From Prorocentrum cordatum (Eukaryota; Sar; Dinophyceae; Prorocentrales; Prorocentraceae), in contig CAUYUJ010022059.1 of assembly GCA_963575745.1 (NCBI GenBank), positions 429,823 through 493,822 of the forward strand: a stretch of 64,000 nucleotides of DNA. Reading direction: 5' to 3'. The notes under the pieces are model-generated. The model was not told the origin of the DNA. It made no database searches and saw nothing but the letters and a program-made list of their open reading frames with translations. The stretch's first letter is position 1; every line of letters begins with the position of its first letter. Below, in pieces: positions 1-10,975 of this stretch. The position numbers were made by a program, and so were the translations under genes.

Positions 1-2
1 AG

Positions 3-404
3 CTCCGGCCTCTCCCCGAAGCCCTTCGGCAGGGCCGCCGTCCCGATGCCAGCTTGCGGAGCTCCCCCCCCGACCAGGTGCGCCAGGCGCTCAAGAATTC
101 ACTGGTTCAGCTCCAGCCCGACGGCGAGCAGACCTCGCTGTGCTCGCTGCGCCGCGGGGGGGCGCCCGACGACCCACTCTCGGTCCGTCGGGCGAGGAAG
201 GAGGTGAAAGACCGAGGCCTATGGGGGACATATCTACCGTTAAACACACATGTCAAGCGCGCTCGGATGCTGCGGCTTTCGGGGCAGCTCTCACCCGCCC
301 TCGTGGATTTCGGGGACAAGGTCGCACAGGGCTTCCTCGATCTGATGGAGGCGCAGGCCCGCGCGGGCATCTCCCCTCCGCCGCTGCCGCCGCCCCTCCC
401 CTGA
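3..404 (+). CDS. possible C-terminal part of an unknown protein
   Basis: The frame is open from the left edge of the window to a TGA at 402-404, about 133 codons. The readable part is a mixed hydrophilic sequence followed by a plausible helical stretch (residues with the pattern VDFGDKVAQGFLDLMEAQARAG) and a proline-rich end (PPPLPPPLP). The family is not recognised. The neighbouring frames are also open because the DNA is GC-rich, so openness alone is weak evidence. The helical stretch ending in a proline tail is the main reason for listing it. It could be a last exon, or chance. Confidence 0.3.
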   Translation, partial: LRPLPEALRQGRRPDASLRSSPPDQVRQALKNSLVQLQPDGEQTSLCSLRRGGAPDDPLSVRRARKEVKDRGLWGTYLPLNTHVKRARMLRLSGQLSPALVDFGDKVAQGFLDLMEAQARAGISPPPLPPPLP

Positions 405-1251
405 CCGACCAGTGGTCCTTCGCGAGGCGGCTGTGGAGACGGGCTTGACAACGCGCTGCCATCGTGCCGCCCCATGTCATATTGCGCACGTGTGCGCCGA
501 GTCGCATGCGCCGAGCTTGCGAGACCTGTGGGCTCGAGGCGGCGGCCATCAACCTTGCTCGGCGCCGCCGAGACGACGCTGGTGATCCCTTGGTACTGAT
601 GGCGCTGATGGCCTGGGTCCGCTCCTCGGCGGCGCTCGGAACGTGGGCCGTCCTTCCCACTGCCACATGGAGGGTCGGAGCCGCTCGAGTCCGCCGCCGC
701 GACTCACTTCTGGAGGGGGCCGCGAGCGCAGAGGCCGACGGGCGGGCCATCCGCGCTGCGAGCTATCAGATTTATTTGGGGTGCATTTCCTACGGGGCGC
801 CGATGATTTCTGCGCGCCCTGAAGCCAGCTTGACATGGAAACATCCCGTCGTGTGCCTCTCCTTTCCTCCGCCTCCTCCTGGCGCCCCCTCGGCCCCCGT
901 ATGCGCATGTTTTCTGGCCGATTCCGGAAAAGGATTTCCATGGTAGGTGGGGGCGTCACGGTTTTCGGCCGCCTCGCGCGTCGTTGCCGCTGCCCCCGCG
1001 GCCTGCGCGACCGCGCAAGGCGTCGCAACTTGGGGGGCCTTGGTCGTCCAGCTCTGGGCGCCATCGCCCGGGCTTCGGCGCGCGGGCTCCACTCTGAAGT
1101 GGCCAGCGCTGGCGCCGACATGATAGCGGCCGCCGCGCGCCAGCTGTCCCGTGCCGCAAGATATAAGGCAATTGTTGGACGATATGTGGTTGGTCTGTGG
1201 CTATTTGTCGTCTGGACTAGCGTGTGGTGCTGAGTCCGTGCGTCGCCTGCC
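405..1251. other. GC-rich stretch without a recognisable gene
   Basis: Several frames are open on both strands but none shows a domain, a repeat or a splice-bounded exon that I can recognise. I see no mobile-element signature here. Confidence 0.4.
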
Positions 1252-1567
1252 GTCGCCTCGAGCTCGCGGCCACCCTCCGCCGTTCGCACAAAAAGGAAGA
1301 AGATGGCCCCGACCCGTCCACATACAGCGACTTGCTGGCATTTGTGGAACAATCGCGGCCGCAACACTCACGCTCAAGTTCTTCCCGACCCTCCCGCCCC
1401 TTGAGCGCAAGAATGTTCCGTTTCACCGAGTCTGGTGCTTCATTTGCTGTCGCCTCGAGCTCGTGGCCGCCCTCCGAGTCTGCGCTTCACCTGCTGTCGC
1501 CTCGAGCTCGCGGCCGCCTTCCGCCGCTTGCATAAACAGGGAGAAGATGGCCCCGATCCATCCACAG
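1252..1567 (+). repeat. minisatellite, about 70-bp unit, three copies
   Basis: Units beginning GTCGCCTCGAGCTCGCGGCC start at about 1252, 1449 and 1496. The first and third run on through a shared end (AGAAGATGGCCCCGA...TCCA) of about 70 bp, and the middle one is short. The block sits where the minus-strand integrase reading frame is lost, so it may have arisen at, or moved into, the breakpoint of the retroelement. Confidence 0.75.
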
Positions 1568-1579
1568 CATCATCATCAT

Positions 1580-1989
1580 CGGGCTGCAGCCTTGATGTCG
1601 CATCGGCGTGGCCGGCGTCATTTGGCATCTCCCAGGAAAGGCCGGTCGTAATCTCATTGGTCGTTGCGACGCACCACTCGATAACGCCCATCCGCCAGTG
1701 AGCCTCCCCGGGCTCAGGTTTCCATTCCACCCCGCGACCTGAGACCCAGGCGCGCTGCTCAATATGCTTAAAGGTTCCTTCAGGATCAGTCCTGAGGACC
1801 GCTGGCTTGCCATAGTGATGAATCCATTTTTCCAGTACCGCACCCCTCATTTCTGTCGCCGTGGTGTTGCCGCGATGTTCCTCGACTCCCTTCTGGCAAT
1901 GCATGGGCGTCTGCCTCAAGCGACTGCCGTAGTCCGCGCGCAGAGTATCTCTGATTTGGTAAATTCGTCGAGGATGTGCCCAGTAAAAG
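1580..1989 (-). pseudogene. integrase catalytic core, element A (degenerate)
   Basis: The minus-strand frame shows the rve-type integrase features: a WIHHYGKP segment, then LRTDPEGTF at about 1764-1797 (second catalytic Asp) and PGEAHWRMGVIE at about 1678-1720 (catalytic Glu context). The region of the first Asp is not clear. After that motif the frame runs into low-complexity Asp codons (CATCATCAT on the plus strand) and then the 70-bp minisatellite, so the C-terminal integrase domain and everything downstream are missing. In an active element it would insert the cDNA into the genome. Confidence 0.75.
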
Positions 1990-2574
1990 TTATCGCAATT
2001 CATCTCGATTCCAGGGGGGGAGTGACGGCTCTGAGCGGGCAACAGGGCGCATTTGGAACTTCTGAGCCGCCTTGCATGCTGGACAGTCGTAATGGCTGCA
2101 GAGATCGATGGGCTTGCGATCGGCGCTCCGAGTGCGTAGTGCTGCGCTTGCCGCGCTCCAGTTGCAATGCCCGAAGTTCCGGTGAATATGGGCAATGATC
2201 GCCTCCATGTCTCGCAGCTCTGCCATGGTGCAGTTTTGGGCGCTTCTCGGCAATGGCATCCCCAAGTTGCCTAACATCCTCTCTTGGACTCCTGATTCGG
2301 ACCTCGGACGTTCGGTCTCGCCTTCAGGGGCCCCCTCGGCGCCTCGACCAACCACTGGAACAGGATGCGAGACTGGGCCCGCAGACCCCGCTGTCGGAGT
2401 CTCCGAGGCCGCGGGCTCCAGCGCAGGCCTCTTTCGCGGAGGGGGCGGCGGTCCTTCGGCGGGAGGTCGCTTGGATCTCAGAGGGCGGAGCCCTGTCGCG
2501 AAGGCGCCTTCGTCCTGCTCGTTATGGGCCTTCACCAAGTAGGCCAGGGCCTCGTCAGAGGATGTCTTCTTCAT
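1990..2574 (-). pseudogene. pre-integrase zinc (HHCC) domain, element A
   Basis: The minus-strand frame begins with a hydrophilic part (SSDEALAYLVKAHNEQDEG) and a proline/arginine-rich linker. It then reaches HIHRNFGH at about 2160-2195 and DCPACK at about 2070-2085, the His-His-Cys-Cys pattern of the gag-pre-integrase domain. It overlaps the integrase core frame that follows, which fits a single ancestral pol frame broken by a small indel. Confidence 0.7.
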
Positions 2575-4448
2575 GAAATATTCAGCAATATTCCGACACG
2601 TTCGCCGGACAGTTCGCAGATAGGGCTACCCGAGTACCTCTTCCCAGCGGCACGTATATATGTGGCTCTGGACAAATACGACCGATGTTCTTGTTAAATT
2701 GCTCGCCGGTGGTTGCGATGTACCCCTCTTGTCCTAGTATGGCACCGCTCTTCTCATTTCTCATGTCGCAGTGCAGCCGTGAACCTTGCAGCCGTGCACA
2801 TTGTCTTTGATGTCCTTGAAATTGCATGTCCACGAGCGACATCGCCCGGACTGCTTCAGATAGATATCGCAGTAGTCTTCGCTGAGCAACTGTCTGATCG
2901 CCCACTTGACGTTTCTCTGAATACGTGTGCTCTGATGAACTTCCTTTCCGATTTCGCGGCGACGGGGTTCAGATTCTGCCAGGGGCATTCTGCTCAACGC
3001 GGCGGGGAAAACCAAACTCTCCGAGGTCGCTTGTCTCGTAGAACTCGCGCGAGCTTCCCTGCGCCCGTCCGGGTGGGGAAATCATATCCGTTCCAGTTGT
3101 TGGACCTCTCTGCCTTGCCACCCTTGTCTAGGGCGGCGTTCGTGAGCCTGGATTCCGCGACGCAAGCCACTTCTGCAAGGTCCAGCCTGCGGCCTCGACT
3201 GCCCCCCAAGCGCTGCCCGGCACATCGCCTGGCGCTGCCGTCGCTGCGATCAGGGGTCCAAGCACATAGTTCTTCACACTAGATGAAATTTCCCGTCCGC
3301 CTTCGGCATGCCGGAGGGCGTCGGGAGATCCCGTGGCACGGGGATGTCGTTGGGAGGGCTCCTTGCCGACGTCCTGCCGCTTGCTCGCTCTGACCCTGAT
3401 GTTTGGCTCCGTCTGGTCTAGCGAATTCGTCGGCATGTCGATGAGACCCGTCTGGGGGATCTCTTCGGCCAGGCGCGCGTGCCCCCCTTGCCCGATCTTC
3501 ATCTTCTCGTTCTCGATGACCTGCTGCACCTCCGCGTCCGTCAGCTTCCGGATCACCTCCGCCGATAAGCATGCTGGCAACGGCGTCTTCACGGCCTCTG
3601 GGGCGTTCGGTGGAGGTGGAGCCCAAGCTGTCTGTGGAACTGGGCGGGCCCGTCTCGCGCGCCAGACGAGGCCGCGCTGACCCCGTCGTCTCCAGACGGT
3701 CGAGGTACCCCCTCGAGCGCACACTCTGCAGCAACATATGATCCTTGACCTTCGCGAAGTTGCAGTTGAACAGGAGCCCCCCGCAGTTCCTGCACTTGAT
3801 TTGGTCGACGTAGAGTTTAGCCCTGACGCGTGGGTTCTCGATGGGCACATGATCTCACCATCCGCTGCCCCGATCAGGTATATGTCACATGTCCGCGCAC
3901 TGGGGCTCGCTTCGCTGACCGCATTGAGCCAAAAAGAGATTTGGACATCGATCTCGGATATATCGTCAGGCCCACCCATCGAGATGGTTCAACTAGTCGA
4001 GCTGTGTTGTTGTGTATTTGACCCACTGGGACAGTCTGTTCCCCATCTTCTTGATTCATAGGTGCACGACGTTGCCCCCGATAAGCCTGCTCGACTACGA
4101 CCTGCAAAATCTCGAGGATCACATCCCTGGAATCGAATTCGACGGTGAACCCGACATACGACATGTGAGCAGTCGACCCAGATATCCCGACATTGTGTTA
4201 CATTTTCTTTCGAGGTTGCTTGTTTGTAGCATAGCTTCGCTTAGCAGAGGATATGGGGCCCAAGATGGATACACTGATATCGAGCAACTTCTGGAGGACC
4301 TGATGGAGCTCTTTTGCGTCATTGGGGCCCCTGGTGGCGACAGACATGGGCGACGGCGTTCCCGCGGTCTCTTTATCGCAACTGGTGTGCTGTCCCTATT
4401 CGCCACTGGCGCTCGAGGCATTGCCACCCAGAGCAATCAAGTTCAGCG
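2575..4448 (-). other. linker region of element A, no clear domain
   Basis: This lies between protease and pre-integrase on the minus strand and is split over several frames. One piece (about 3720-3850) reads KCRNCGGLLFNCNF then KVKDHMLL, a C-x2-C plus a histidine that recalls a BED-like or gag zinc finger. A second piece near 2770-2860 is also Cys/His-rich. Such linkers are variable in copia-like elements. I cannot give it a function. Confidence 0.45.
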
Positions 4449-4806
4449 CTAAATGGCCTGAGGGAGCACCGTCGCTGGAATCTCGCGCTGGAACCGATGT
4501 GAGTACAAAGTGTTGTGCTCATAGTCGATCACCAGTCCACACTTCTCCAACACATCGGTTCCCAACAAGATTTGACATTTGCGATCCAGTACGTAGATGC
4601 TCACCGACTCGGCGTCAAGATCCTGCACGTTGAACAGCACCTTCGAGGGAGCATCTGCCCTGTCTGCTCCAGCGAATGAGAAGCCCAAGCTCTTGTGTGG
4701 GCAGATCTCCATGGGCTCATACAGATGCTCGTTGATGTACTCTAGCTGGTCGACGCCGCCGACGGACCTGGACGCTCCGCCGTCCAGCAGCGCATAGCCC
4801 TTTCAT
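4449..4806 (-). pseudogene. retroviral-type aspartic protease, element A
   Basis: On the minus strand LLDGGASRSVGG is encoded at about 4755-4790, matching the D-[GST]-G catalytic loop of retropepsins. Downstream ILLGTDVLEKCGLVIDYEHN (about 4500-4560) matches the conserved second half (LLG-x-D followed by a hydrophobic strand). The domain sits directly after the gag zinc knuckle, the expected place in a copia-like polyprotein. The frame is interrupted between gag and protease by a stop near 4842. Confidence 0.75.
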
Positions 4807-4841
4807 TCATTCATGCTGAAGGCTACGAAGTTGTCGGACTC

Positions 4842-6182
4842 CTAGTCGAAGCCCGCCTTGATCTCGCCTACGTTGTTCGCCGCGCCGACGAGCGCGTCAC
4901 GTTCGCTCTCGTAGGCGTCGAGCTCGCGGAGGTGGTCGGCCGCGCCCACAAAGCTGTTAAAAGCCCGGCGCCTGTCAGCCCGTGCCCCGGCGTTGCCCCG
5001 ATTGGGGCAGTCTTTCGCCTTGTGGCCCAGCTCACCGCAAAGGAGACAGGCGCCCTTGTCCTTGACCTTGGACGCGTCAGCTTCCTTCGATACCGTCGCG
5101 CGCGTCGAAGACTGGCCGCGGCCTTTGCCTCGACCCTGGGCTCTACCGCGACCCTTGCCTCTGCCTTTCCGTGGAGGCCTTCCTCGACTCACAGCTCGAT
5201 CTCGCCCCGCGTTTGCAGCTGGCTGCGTCGGGAGCGCATCGCACGCGCCAAGGCGGACGACGGGTAAGTAGCCACGAGCACTCTTGACCTCGTTGATTAG
5301 CTTCCGGGCCTCCACGAACGCGCGCGAGGCGGCGAAGGCCGCCTCGGACCAGTCGTCCGCTTCATGCGCGGTCGCCGCTGCTGCCAAGTCCGCATTGTTC
5401 TGGTCTTGCTCAGTTGCAGAGGCCTCCTCGCCCTGCGTTGCGGTCATCAGGCCCTCAGCTGCTGACGTCGCTGACTCGGTGATGTCCGCTGCCTCTTCGA
5501 ATCCTGCATGATAAGCCTCGTCATAGATCTCCTCCGCGTAGGTGGCGAGCTCCTCGACGTCTCCGAAGATCGCGCGAGCCCCCTGTTGTGATTTGCAGCC
5601 CTTCTGCCTGTCTCTGGCGGCCAGCTGCTCCTCTGACCGCTGTTTTGCCGGGGCTTTCTTCGCGTCCGTGTAGAGGTGGGAGTTGCCACTCGGGCCTGAT
5701 GTCGCCAGCGCCGCAGCCTGCCCAGGCAGATCTAAACCTATCCCATATAACAGGATCAGCCCCAACATGAACTCGCGCATGATGCCTTGGACAGGAATCT
5801 CTTCACCAACTGCGTGGCGAGCCTTGTCGATCTCATTGAGATGTATGTTGACACGTGAAACCCAGCGTGTAGGTCCTCCACCTGGCTGACGATGCGCACT
5901 CCACGCATGCATTCTCTCCACATGTAAACCGCTTCCTGCGTCGTAGCTGTGCCGCGGGCGCCTCTCAGAGCCTCGACGACCCTTTCGGCGTCATCCTCCT
6001 TGACCAGATCCTCCAAAGACATCTTCGTCCATCGCCTGAACTAGTCGCGGCCCCACATAGACTCGGCCCTCCTTCCTGGCGCCGAGGGCCCGCAGCTTCA
6101 CCTTCTCCTCAAAACTCTCCAGAGTCGAAGCATCACCGCTCCAAATTAGTAGCTTGTCTCCCAGCTGGTGTTCTGTCTTCAT
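4842..6182 (-). pseudogene. gag polyprotein, element A (frameshifted)
   Basis: Three overlapping minus-strand frames (6182-5991, 6022-5756, 5921-4842) make up one gag. The start reads LLIWSGDASTLESFEEKVKL, typical of the N-terminal gag helix region of dinoflagellate copia-like elements. The last frame (about 359 codons) is alanine/glutamate-rich, then basic (GRGKGRGRAQGRGKGRGQ near 5110-5170), then has a CCHC knuckle CLLCGELGHKAKDC at 5003-5048, the nucleic-acid-binding motif of nucleocapsid. At least two frameshifts separate the pieces, so no intact gag is made. Confidence 0.75.
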
Positions 6183-6190
6183 CTAGCATT

Positions 6191-7080
6191 TGGAGATCGA
6201 CTCGAGGTGGATTGCCACCTTCTCGCTGCCATTTTCAGCGGGGCGCGTGGCCCGCAGATCAGCCTTGCGCTTCGAGATATACACCAGCAAGATCTGGTTC
6301 CAAAGTATATGTAGTCAAGCGGATGCTGGAACCACTGGCTGCTGCAGGGCTCGAAAGAGCTAGGAATAATCAATTGATAAGCGTAGGGTATCAATTGACG
6401 AGCGTAAGATGTTGAGAAGTTGTTTATACGCTACCACGCGCGCGGCCCCCCCCGGCTTCGGGCCGAAGGAGAACGATCGCCAAAATTGGCCATGCGGCTG
6501 GCACTGCGCCAGACGGCCGCGGAAACCAGAGAGACACATGGCGCGCGCCGTTGGTTGCGCCATGGGGGCCAAGAGCTCTCGCGACCAGAAATCCCACGTA
6601 AAACATTGGATTCCCCCCCCTCCCTCCCCCCTAATTGGGTGCATGTGGCCTTGCCTGGGCGCGGCGAGGCGGCGTCGCGGGCGCGGCCTCCCGCTGCGTC
6701 GCGCTCGGGGGTCGGACATGAGAAAAAGCAATGCGTCCAGCAAGAATGGAACACACTCGATCATAATCGCCGACGTAAGCGGTGCAACCGAGCACGCCGC
6801 GAGGTCGCGCGCGAAGCGCAAGCGTTTTCTTTTTTTGCGGGACAGCCCGCCTCTTCCTCCCACGAAGGTGTCATCAAAGTCGAAGCTTCCGGCCTCGCAC
6901 CAGCTGTTGATCCTACTGCGCCCGCGCCTGGGTCGGCGCATTCACATGGGTCTTCGCGCTGCGAAGCCGTTGATCCAGACTTGGGCATCGCCGCGCCAAT
7001 CGCGGAGGACATGGACTTGGAAATAGGCGCGACAGTGTCGCATCGCAGTGGGAGCACTGGATGGATGACTTCCATGGCGC
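6191..7080 (+). other. unassigned stretch with a short direct repeat
   Basis: Overlapping open frames occur but none is recognisable. At 6366-6411 a near-duplicate of about 20 bp (TCAATTGATAAGCGTA then TCAATTGACGAGCGTA) is repeated in tandem. From about 6950 the plus strand starts to resemble the proline/serine-rich leader of the following element. Confidence 0.35.
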
Positions 7081-7641
7081 GTGGCATGTGGCCCGATGGA
7101 AGATGAAATCTGGATTGTGAAGGTTGGGCTGCGACGGGAAAACGCGGCGCTTTACCGACCTGTGCGGAATCCTTCGTTAGACAGATCTTCGCGCGAGAGC
7201 GCGGGGGAACCTGCTGCGCCCGCTAGCGCAGGGGAACCCGCTAACAGCGCAGTCGGGCCCCCGAAGCTCCCGAAGCTTTCTAAGAAGAAGCGCCCTGAGA
7301 AGGAAATATATCTATCTCCATCATCGAGCGCCCCATCACCGAATGCTCCTCAGTCATTTAAATCGAAGGAGCCAGCCGGCTCAGTACAGGCCGACCCGGA
7401 AGGGAAGAAGGCGCAAATATCTGCGGAGGAACCAGCCCTCAGATCGCGCCCCAGGGGGCCGGCGTCGGCGGCTGCAGCCGCGGCGCCCCAGGGCAGCAGC
7501 GCGCCCGCGCCGAAGGAACCTGTTGCGCTGCGCGGCCCCATTCCTGGCGGGGCTCGCCGGGGAGCTGGCTGGCCACCGTCGTTAGACAGCGCAGCAATGC
7601 ATCATTCCTCGCAGCCTGCCGCGGGAGGGGCAGCGCTCTAG
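7081..7641 (+). pseudogene. gag-like leader of element B with AGEPA repeats
   Basis: The frame of about 186 codons begins with a plausible folded part (DEIWIVKVGLRRENAALY), then turns into an alanine/proline/serine-rich, lysine-spotted linker. It contains SAGEPA twice near 7200-7245 and further degenerate copies. These correspond to the short GC palindrome that recurs through the element. The family is not recognised. The position and composition suggest a gag leader. Confidence 0.4.
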
Positions 7642-7840
7642 ATTACATCCAAGGCACCAGGAACAGCTCCAAAGGTGAGCGGGCGCCAGTGCTTTGATAT
7701 CAGCGAAAAAGGTAATAACCCATCTGGAAGTGAAAGTTCGCCCGCAGCGTCCGCTGCCGCTTCGGCATCTGCGAGGGCGCCCGCTGCATCTGCATCTGCA
7801 TCTGCATATGCGGGGCAACCCGCCATTGCCCCTGTTCTAA

Positions 7841-8359
7841 ATGCGGGGTGCAATATTGAAAATATATAAGATGGTCGACCGCAGTTCTGGCGCGCAAAAG
7901 AATCGGCCCCAGGTGAAGAAGCTCACGCTCTGCGGGGGCGCCCGCCCGACTTACCACCTGCGGCCCAGCAGTGGGCGCATCAGTCCAGGCATTAGATGCC
8001 CAGATTCATTGTATTCTCGAGTGACAGACATGACGGAGGCGAGAGCGCCCCGCTATTTCATGCACGGGACCAAATGGGCGAACACCCCGAATATATTGAA
8101 TGTCGGTATGTCATGCCAGAGCCGAGACAATCCGAATAATGACCCAGGCAGAGTGATGATTCATGGATGCCCATATTTGCTTGGCACTGAGCGTTTCCAG
8201 TCGGGCCTACGGATGGACGCCGAGGTTGTGATCTTAGTGGGCCTCAAGAACTTGATCCGTGATAACATCCAGATATTGCGAGCCGCCAGTGATATCAGCA
8301 TGGCTTCGGGAGTGAAAAGTCAAACCTATTGGCATCAAGCACAGCAAGCAGGAATGTGA
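7841..8359 (+). pseudogene. Tpt1/KptA-like (RNA 2'-phosphotransferase) domain, C-terminal lobe
   Basis: The frame of 172 codons contains RYFMHGT at about 8051-8071, ILNVGM shortly after, RVMIHG, SGLRMDAEVVILV at about 8199-8237 and RAASDISMASG at about 8280-8312. The order H-G-T, I-x-x-x-G-[LM], an I/V-H strand, R-x-D-A-E-V, then R-A-x-x-D-I-x-x-x-G fits the NAD-binding lobe of Tpt1/KptA, which removes 2'-phosphates from spliced tRNA using NAD. The N-terminal lobe with its Arg-His pair is not visible, so activity is doubtful. It sits upstream of the gag/protease part of element B. Whether it belonged to the element or was captured is inference. Confidence 0.55.
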
Positions 8360-9468
8360 GCACGACCGAGCTGGGCCGGTATGGGTCAATAATATGTATT
8401 CCGGCGCTCAGCGGGATAACCTGTCAAGGTCCGAGCACGTGCCGATGGAGTGATACGGGGCACCACTTGACCCCTCCACACTTGAGGGGTGGAACATACC
8501 AGACACTCCTTTCAACTTGCGTGTGCCCGCGCTGAACTCACCTACAGAAGAGGTACATCATGCCTCGATTTTCATGATGCAAAAGTTGAATCCAGCGGTG
8601 GCACCTGCAGACGGCTCTGATGGATCCTTGATTCAGGCCCAGAGCGCCGATGCGTCGGGTATCACATCTAGCGGCGCAGCGCCAAACGATGGGCTTTTCG
8701 CCAAGGATCCGCGGCGCAACCAGGCGCAGCAGCTGCCTGTTCCCGCGGGGCAACCCGTTGTAGTTGAGCCAATGAGCGGGCACGCAATTCCGTTTTGTCT
8801 TCCATAGAGTGCTGGTAGCTTTAGCAGCGCACAGGCCAGATTCCAGAGCATGAGAATGGACCCACAGCTCTATCAGGCCCCTTACAAGCCACATCGCCGT
8901 TTGCATCCCCGCGTGCTGCAGCACCACAAACTGCTCCGACGTGGCAGCCAGTGATCATGGACCAGTACGGCAACATGAGGCCCACGACGGAGGCTGCCCA
9001 GAATGGGTCGTCAGTATGCTGGGACAGCAGCAGTGGATACCCAGACAGATGCAGTAGGTTATGGAGGGCATGAGGCGGGATGGAGTCGACCTGCCGAATG
9101 CAAATTCGACTCCACCTTGGGAGTATGTGCCTGACGCAAATCCGTCGCCGAACCATCCGAGCCGACATGGATGCGTACCTGCGTTCTTCAGCCACCCAGC
9201 CTCTGGTCCGACAGCTGCCAATAGGCCGGTGGCACCGCGGATGGATTCGGCCATATTCCCTCGTTACTACGCGCAGACGACAGGGGTTCCTCGGGCCGGA
9301 AGTCAACCCGAAAACCCGTGCGTCAGGGCGACAGCGGATGATTACCTAACAGCGAAGACTGATTGGTTTCTAGTAGGGTCAAAAGAGAGCATCATGACTC
9401 CCCAGGGGGGTCTGGGCGGGGCCCGGACAGGGCGCCCCGGGAAACCCATGGGAAACCCGGGATCCGCG
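8360..9468 (+). other. low-complexity coding-like stretch of element B
   Basis: Short open pieces rich in Ala, Pro, Ser and Gln continue from the Tpt1-like frame, with one GC palindrome at 8745-8760. No domain is recognised. It resembles the disordered part of a gag. Confidence 0.35.
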
Positions 9469-9750
9469 CCTGATATGGGCGAACTCAGTCGGGGGTGCCG
9501 TGGGCGCCCGCCTGATATGGGGAAATTCAGTCGGAGGTGCCGTGGGTCCACGCTTGACATGGGGGAACTCAGCTGACGGGTGCCGCGGGTCCACGCCTGA
9601 TTTCGGGGAACTCAGCTGACGGGTGCCGCGGGTTCTTGCTTGATATGGGGGAACTCAGTCGGGGGGGCCGCGGGTGCACGCCTGCTATGGGGGAAGTCCG
9701 TCGGGGGTGTCGCGGGTCCACGCCTGATATGGGGGAACTCAAGTGAGGCT
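9469..9750 (+). repeat. minisatellite, 42-43 bp unit, seven copies
   Basis: Units begin with CCTGATATGGGGGAACTCAG or a close variant at about 9469, 9511, 9553, 9596, 9639, 9681 and 9723, giving spacings of 42 or 43 bp. Units share GGTGCCGCGGGTCCACG at the end. Confidence 0.9.
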
Positions 9751-10975
9751 GAGGCTGCGGCTGAGGCTGAGGCAGGCTGACGCAGACGCCGAGGCAGGCT
9801 GATGCATCCTGTCGAGCGCCACGGTGTGCTCAGAGGGAGGAGGAGGAGGAGGAAGAGGAGGAGGAGGACGAGGAGGAGGAGAAGGAGGAGGGGCTGAGGC
9901 AGGCTGAGGCTGAGGCTGAGGCTGAGGCAGGCTGAGGCTGAGGCTGAGGCTGAGGCTGAGGCAGGCTGAGGCTGAGGCAGGCTGAGGCTGCGGCCGAGGC
10001 TGAAGGCAGACTGAGGCTGAGGCTGAAGCAGGCTGAGGCTGAGGCTGAGGCAGGCTGAGGCTGAGGCTGAAGCAGGCTTATGCGGAGGCAGGCCGAGGCT
10101 GAGGCTGAGGCTGAGGCTGATGCAGGCTGAGGCTGAGGCAGGCTGAGGCTCAGGCTGAGGCTGACGCAGGCTGAGGCTGAGGCTGAGGCAGGCTTATGCG
10201 GAGGCAGGCCGCGGCTGAGGCTGAGGCTGAGGCAGACTGAGGCTGAGGCTGAAACAGGCTGAGGCAGAGGCAGGCTGAGGCTGAGGCTGAGGCAGGCTGA
10301 GGCTGAGGCTGAGGCTGATGCAGGCTGAGGCTGAGGCAGGCTGAGGCTGAGGCCGAGGCTGAAGGCAGACTGAGGCTGAGGCTGAAGCAGGCTGAGGCTG
10401 AGGCTGAGGCAGGCTGAGGCTGAGGGCTGAGGCTGAGGCTGAGGCTGATGGGCTGAGGCTGAGGCAGGCTGAGGCTGAGGCTGAGGCTGAGGCTGAGGCT
10501 GAGGCTGATGCAGGCTGAGGCTGAGGCAGGCTGAGGCTGAGGCCGAGGCTGAAGGCAGACTGAGGCTGAGGCTGAAGCAGGCTGAGGCTGAGGCTGAGGC
10601 TGAGGCTGAGGCTGAGGCTGAGGCAGGCTGAGGCTGAGGCTGAGGCAGGCTGAGCTGAGGCTGAGGCTGAGGCTGAGGCTGAGGCTGAGGCTTGAGGCCG
10701 AGGCTGAAGGCAGGCTGAGGCCGAGGCTGAAGCTGAGGCTGAGGCTGAGGCAGGGCAGGGTGAGGCTGAGGCGGATGCAGGCTGATGCTGAGGCAGGCTG
10801 AGGCTGAGGCTGAGGCTGAGGCTGATGCAGGCTGAGGCTGAGGCAGGCAGGCTGCGGGCCGATGCTGAAGGCAGACTGAGGCTGAGGCTGAAGCAGGCTG
10901 AGGCTGAGGCTGAGGCTGAGGCTGAGGCTGAGGCAGGCTGATGCTGAGGCAGGCTGAGGCTGAGGCTGTGACTGC
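9742..10975 (+). repeat. hexanucleotide satellite (GAGGCT)n with GAGGCAG interruptions
   Basis: About 1.2 kb of GAGGCT repeats broken at irregular intervals by GCAG or TGCAG, giving a higher-order pattern of roughly 60-100 bp. A purine run (GAG/AGG) at 9835-9895 lies near the left end. It ends in GCGACTGC-type hexamers at 10970-11030. A long minus-strand frame of Gln-Pro and Ser-Ala repeats is only a reading of the satellite. Confidence 0.95.

Larger units (their letters stand above)
1568..6190 (-). mobile_element. decayed Ty1/copia-like LTR retroelement (element A)
   Basis: Read on the minus strand the order is gag with a CCHC knuckle, aspartic protease, a long linker, a zinc HHCC pre-integrase domain, then integrase core. 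This protease-then-integrase order, with integrase expected before RT, is that of Ty1/copia elements. RT and RNase H are absent because the element stops at the minisatellite near 1560. No long terminal repeat pair was found by eye. Frames change several times, so this is a relic. It is a different family from the 7-22 kb element. Confidence 0.75.

Noticed and set aside
6411-6900. 5' LTR partner for the 21.75-22.17 kb terminal block
   Set aside because: By eye no stretch here matches the 3' block, including its terminal hairpin.
9469-9750. CRISPR array
   Set aside because: Units are contiguous 42-43-bp tandem copies without unique spacers, and the DNA is eukaryotic in character.
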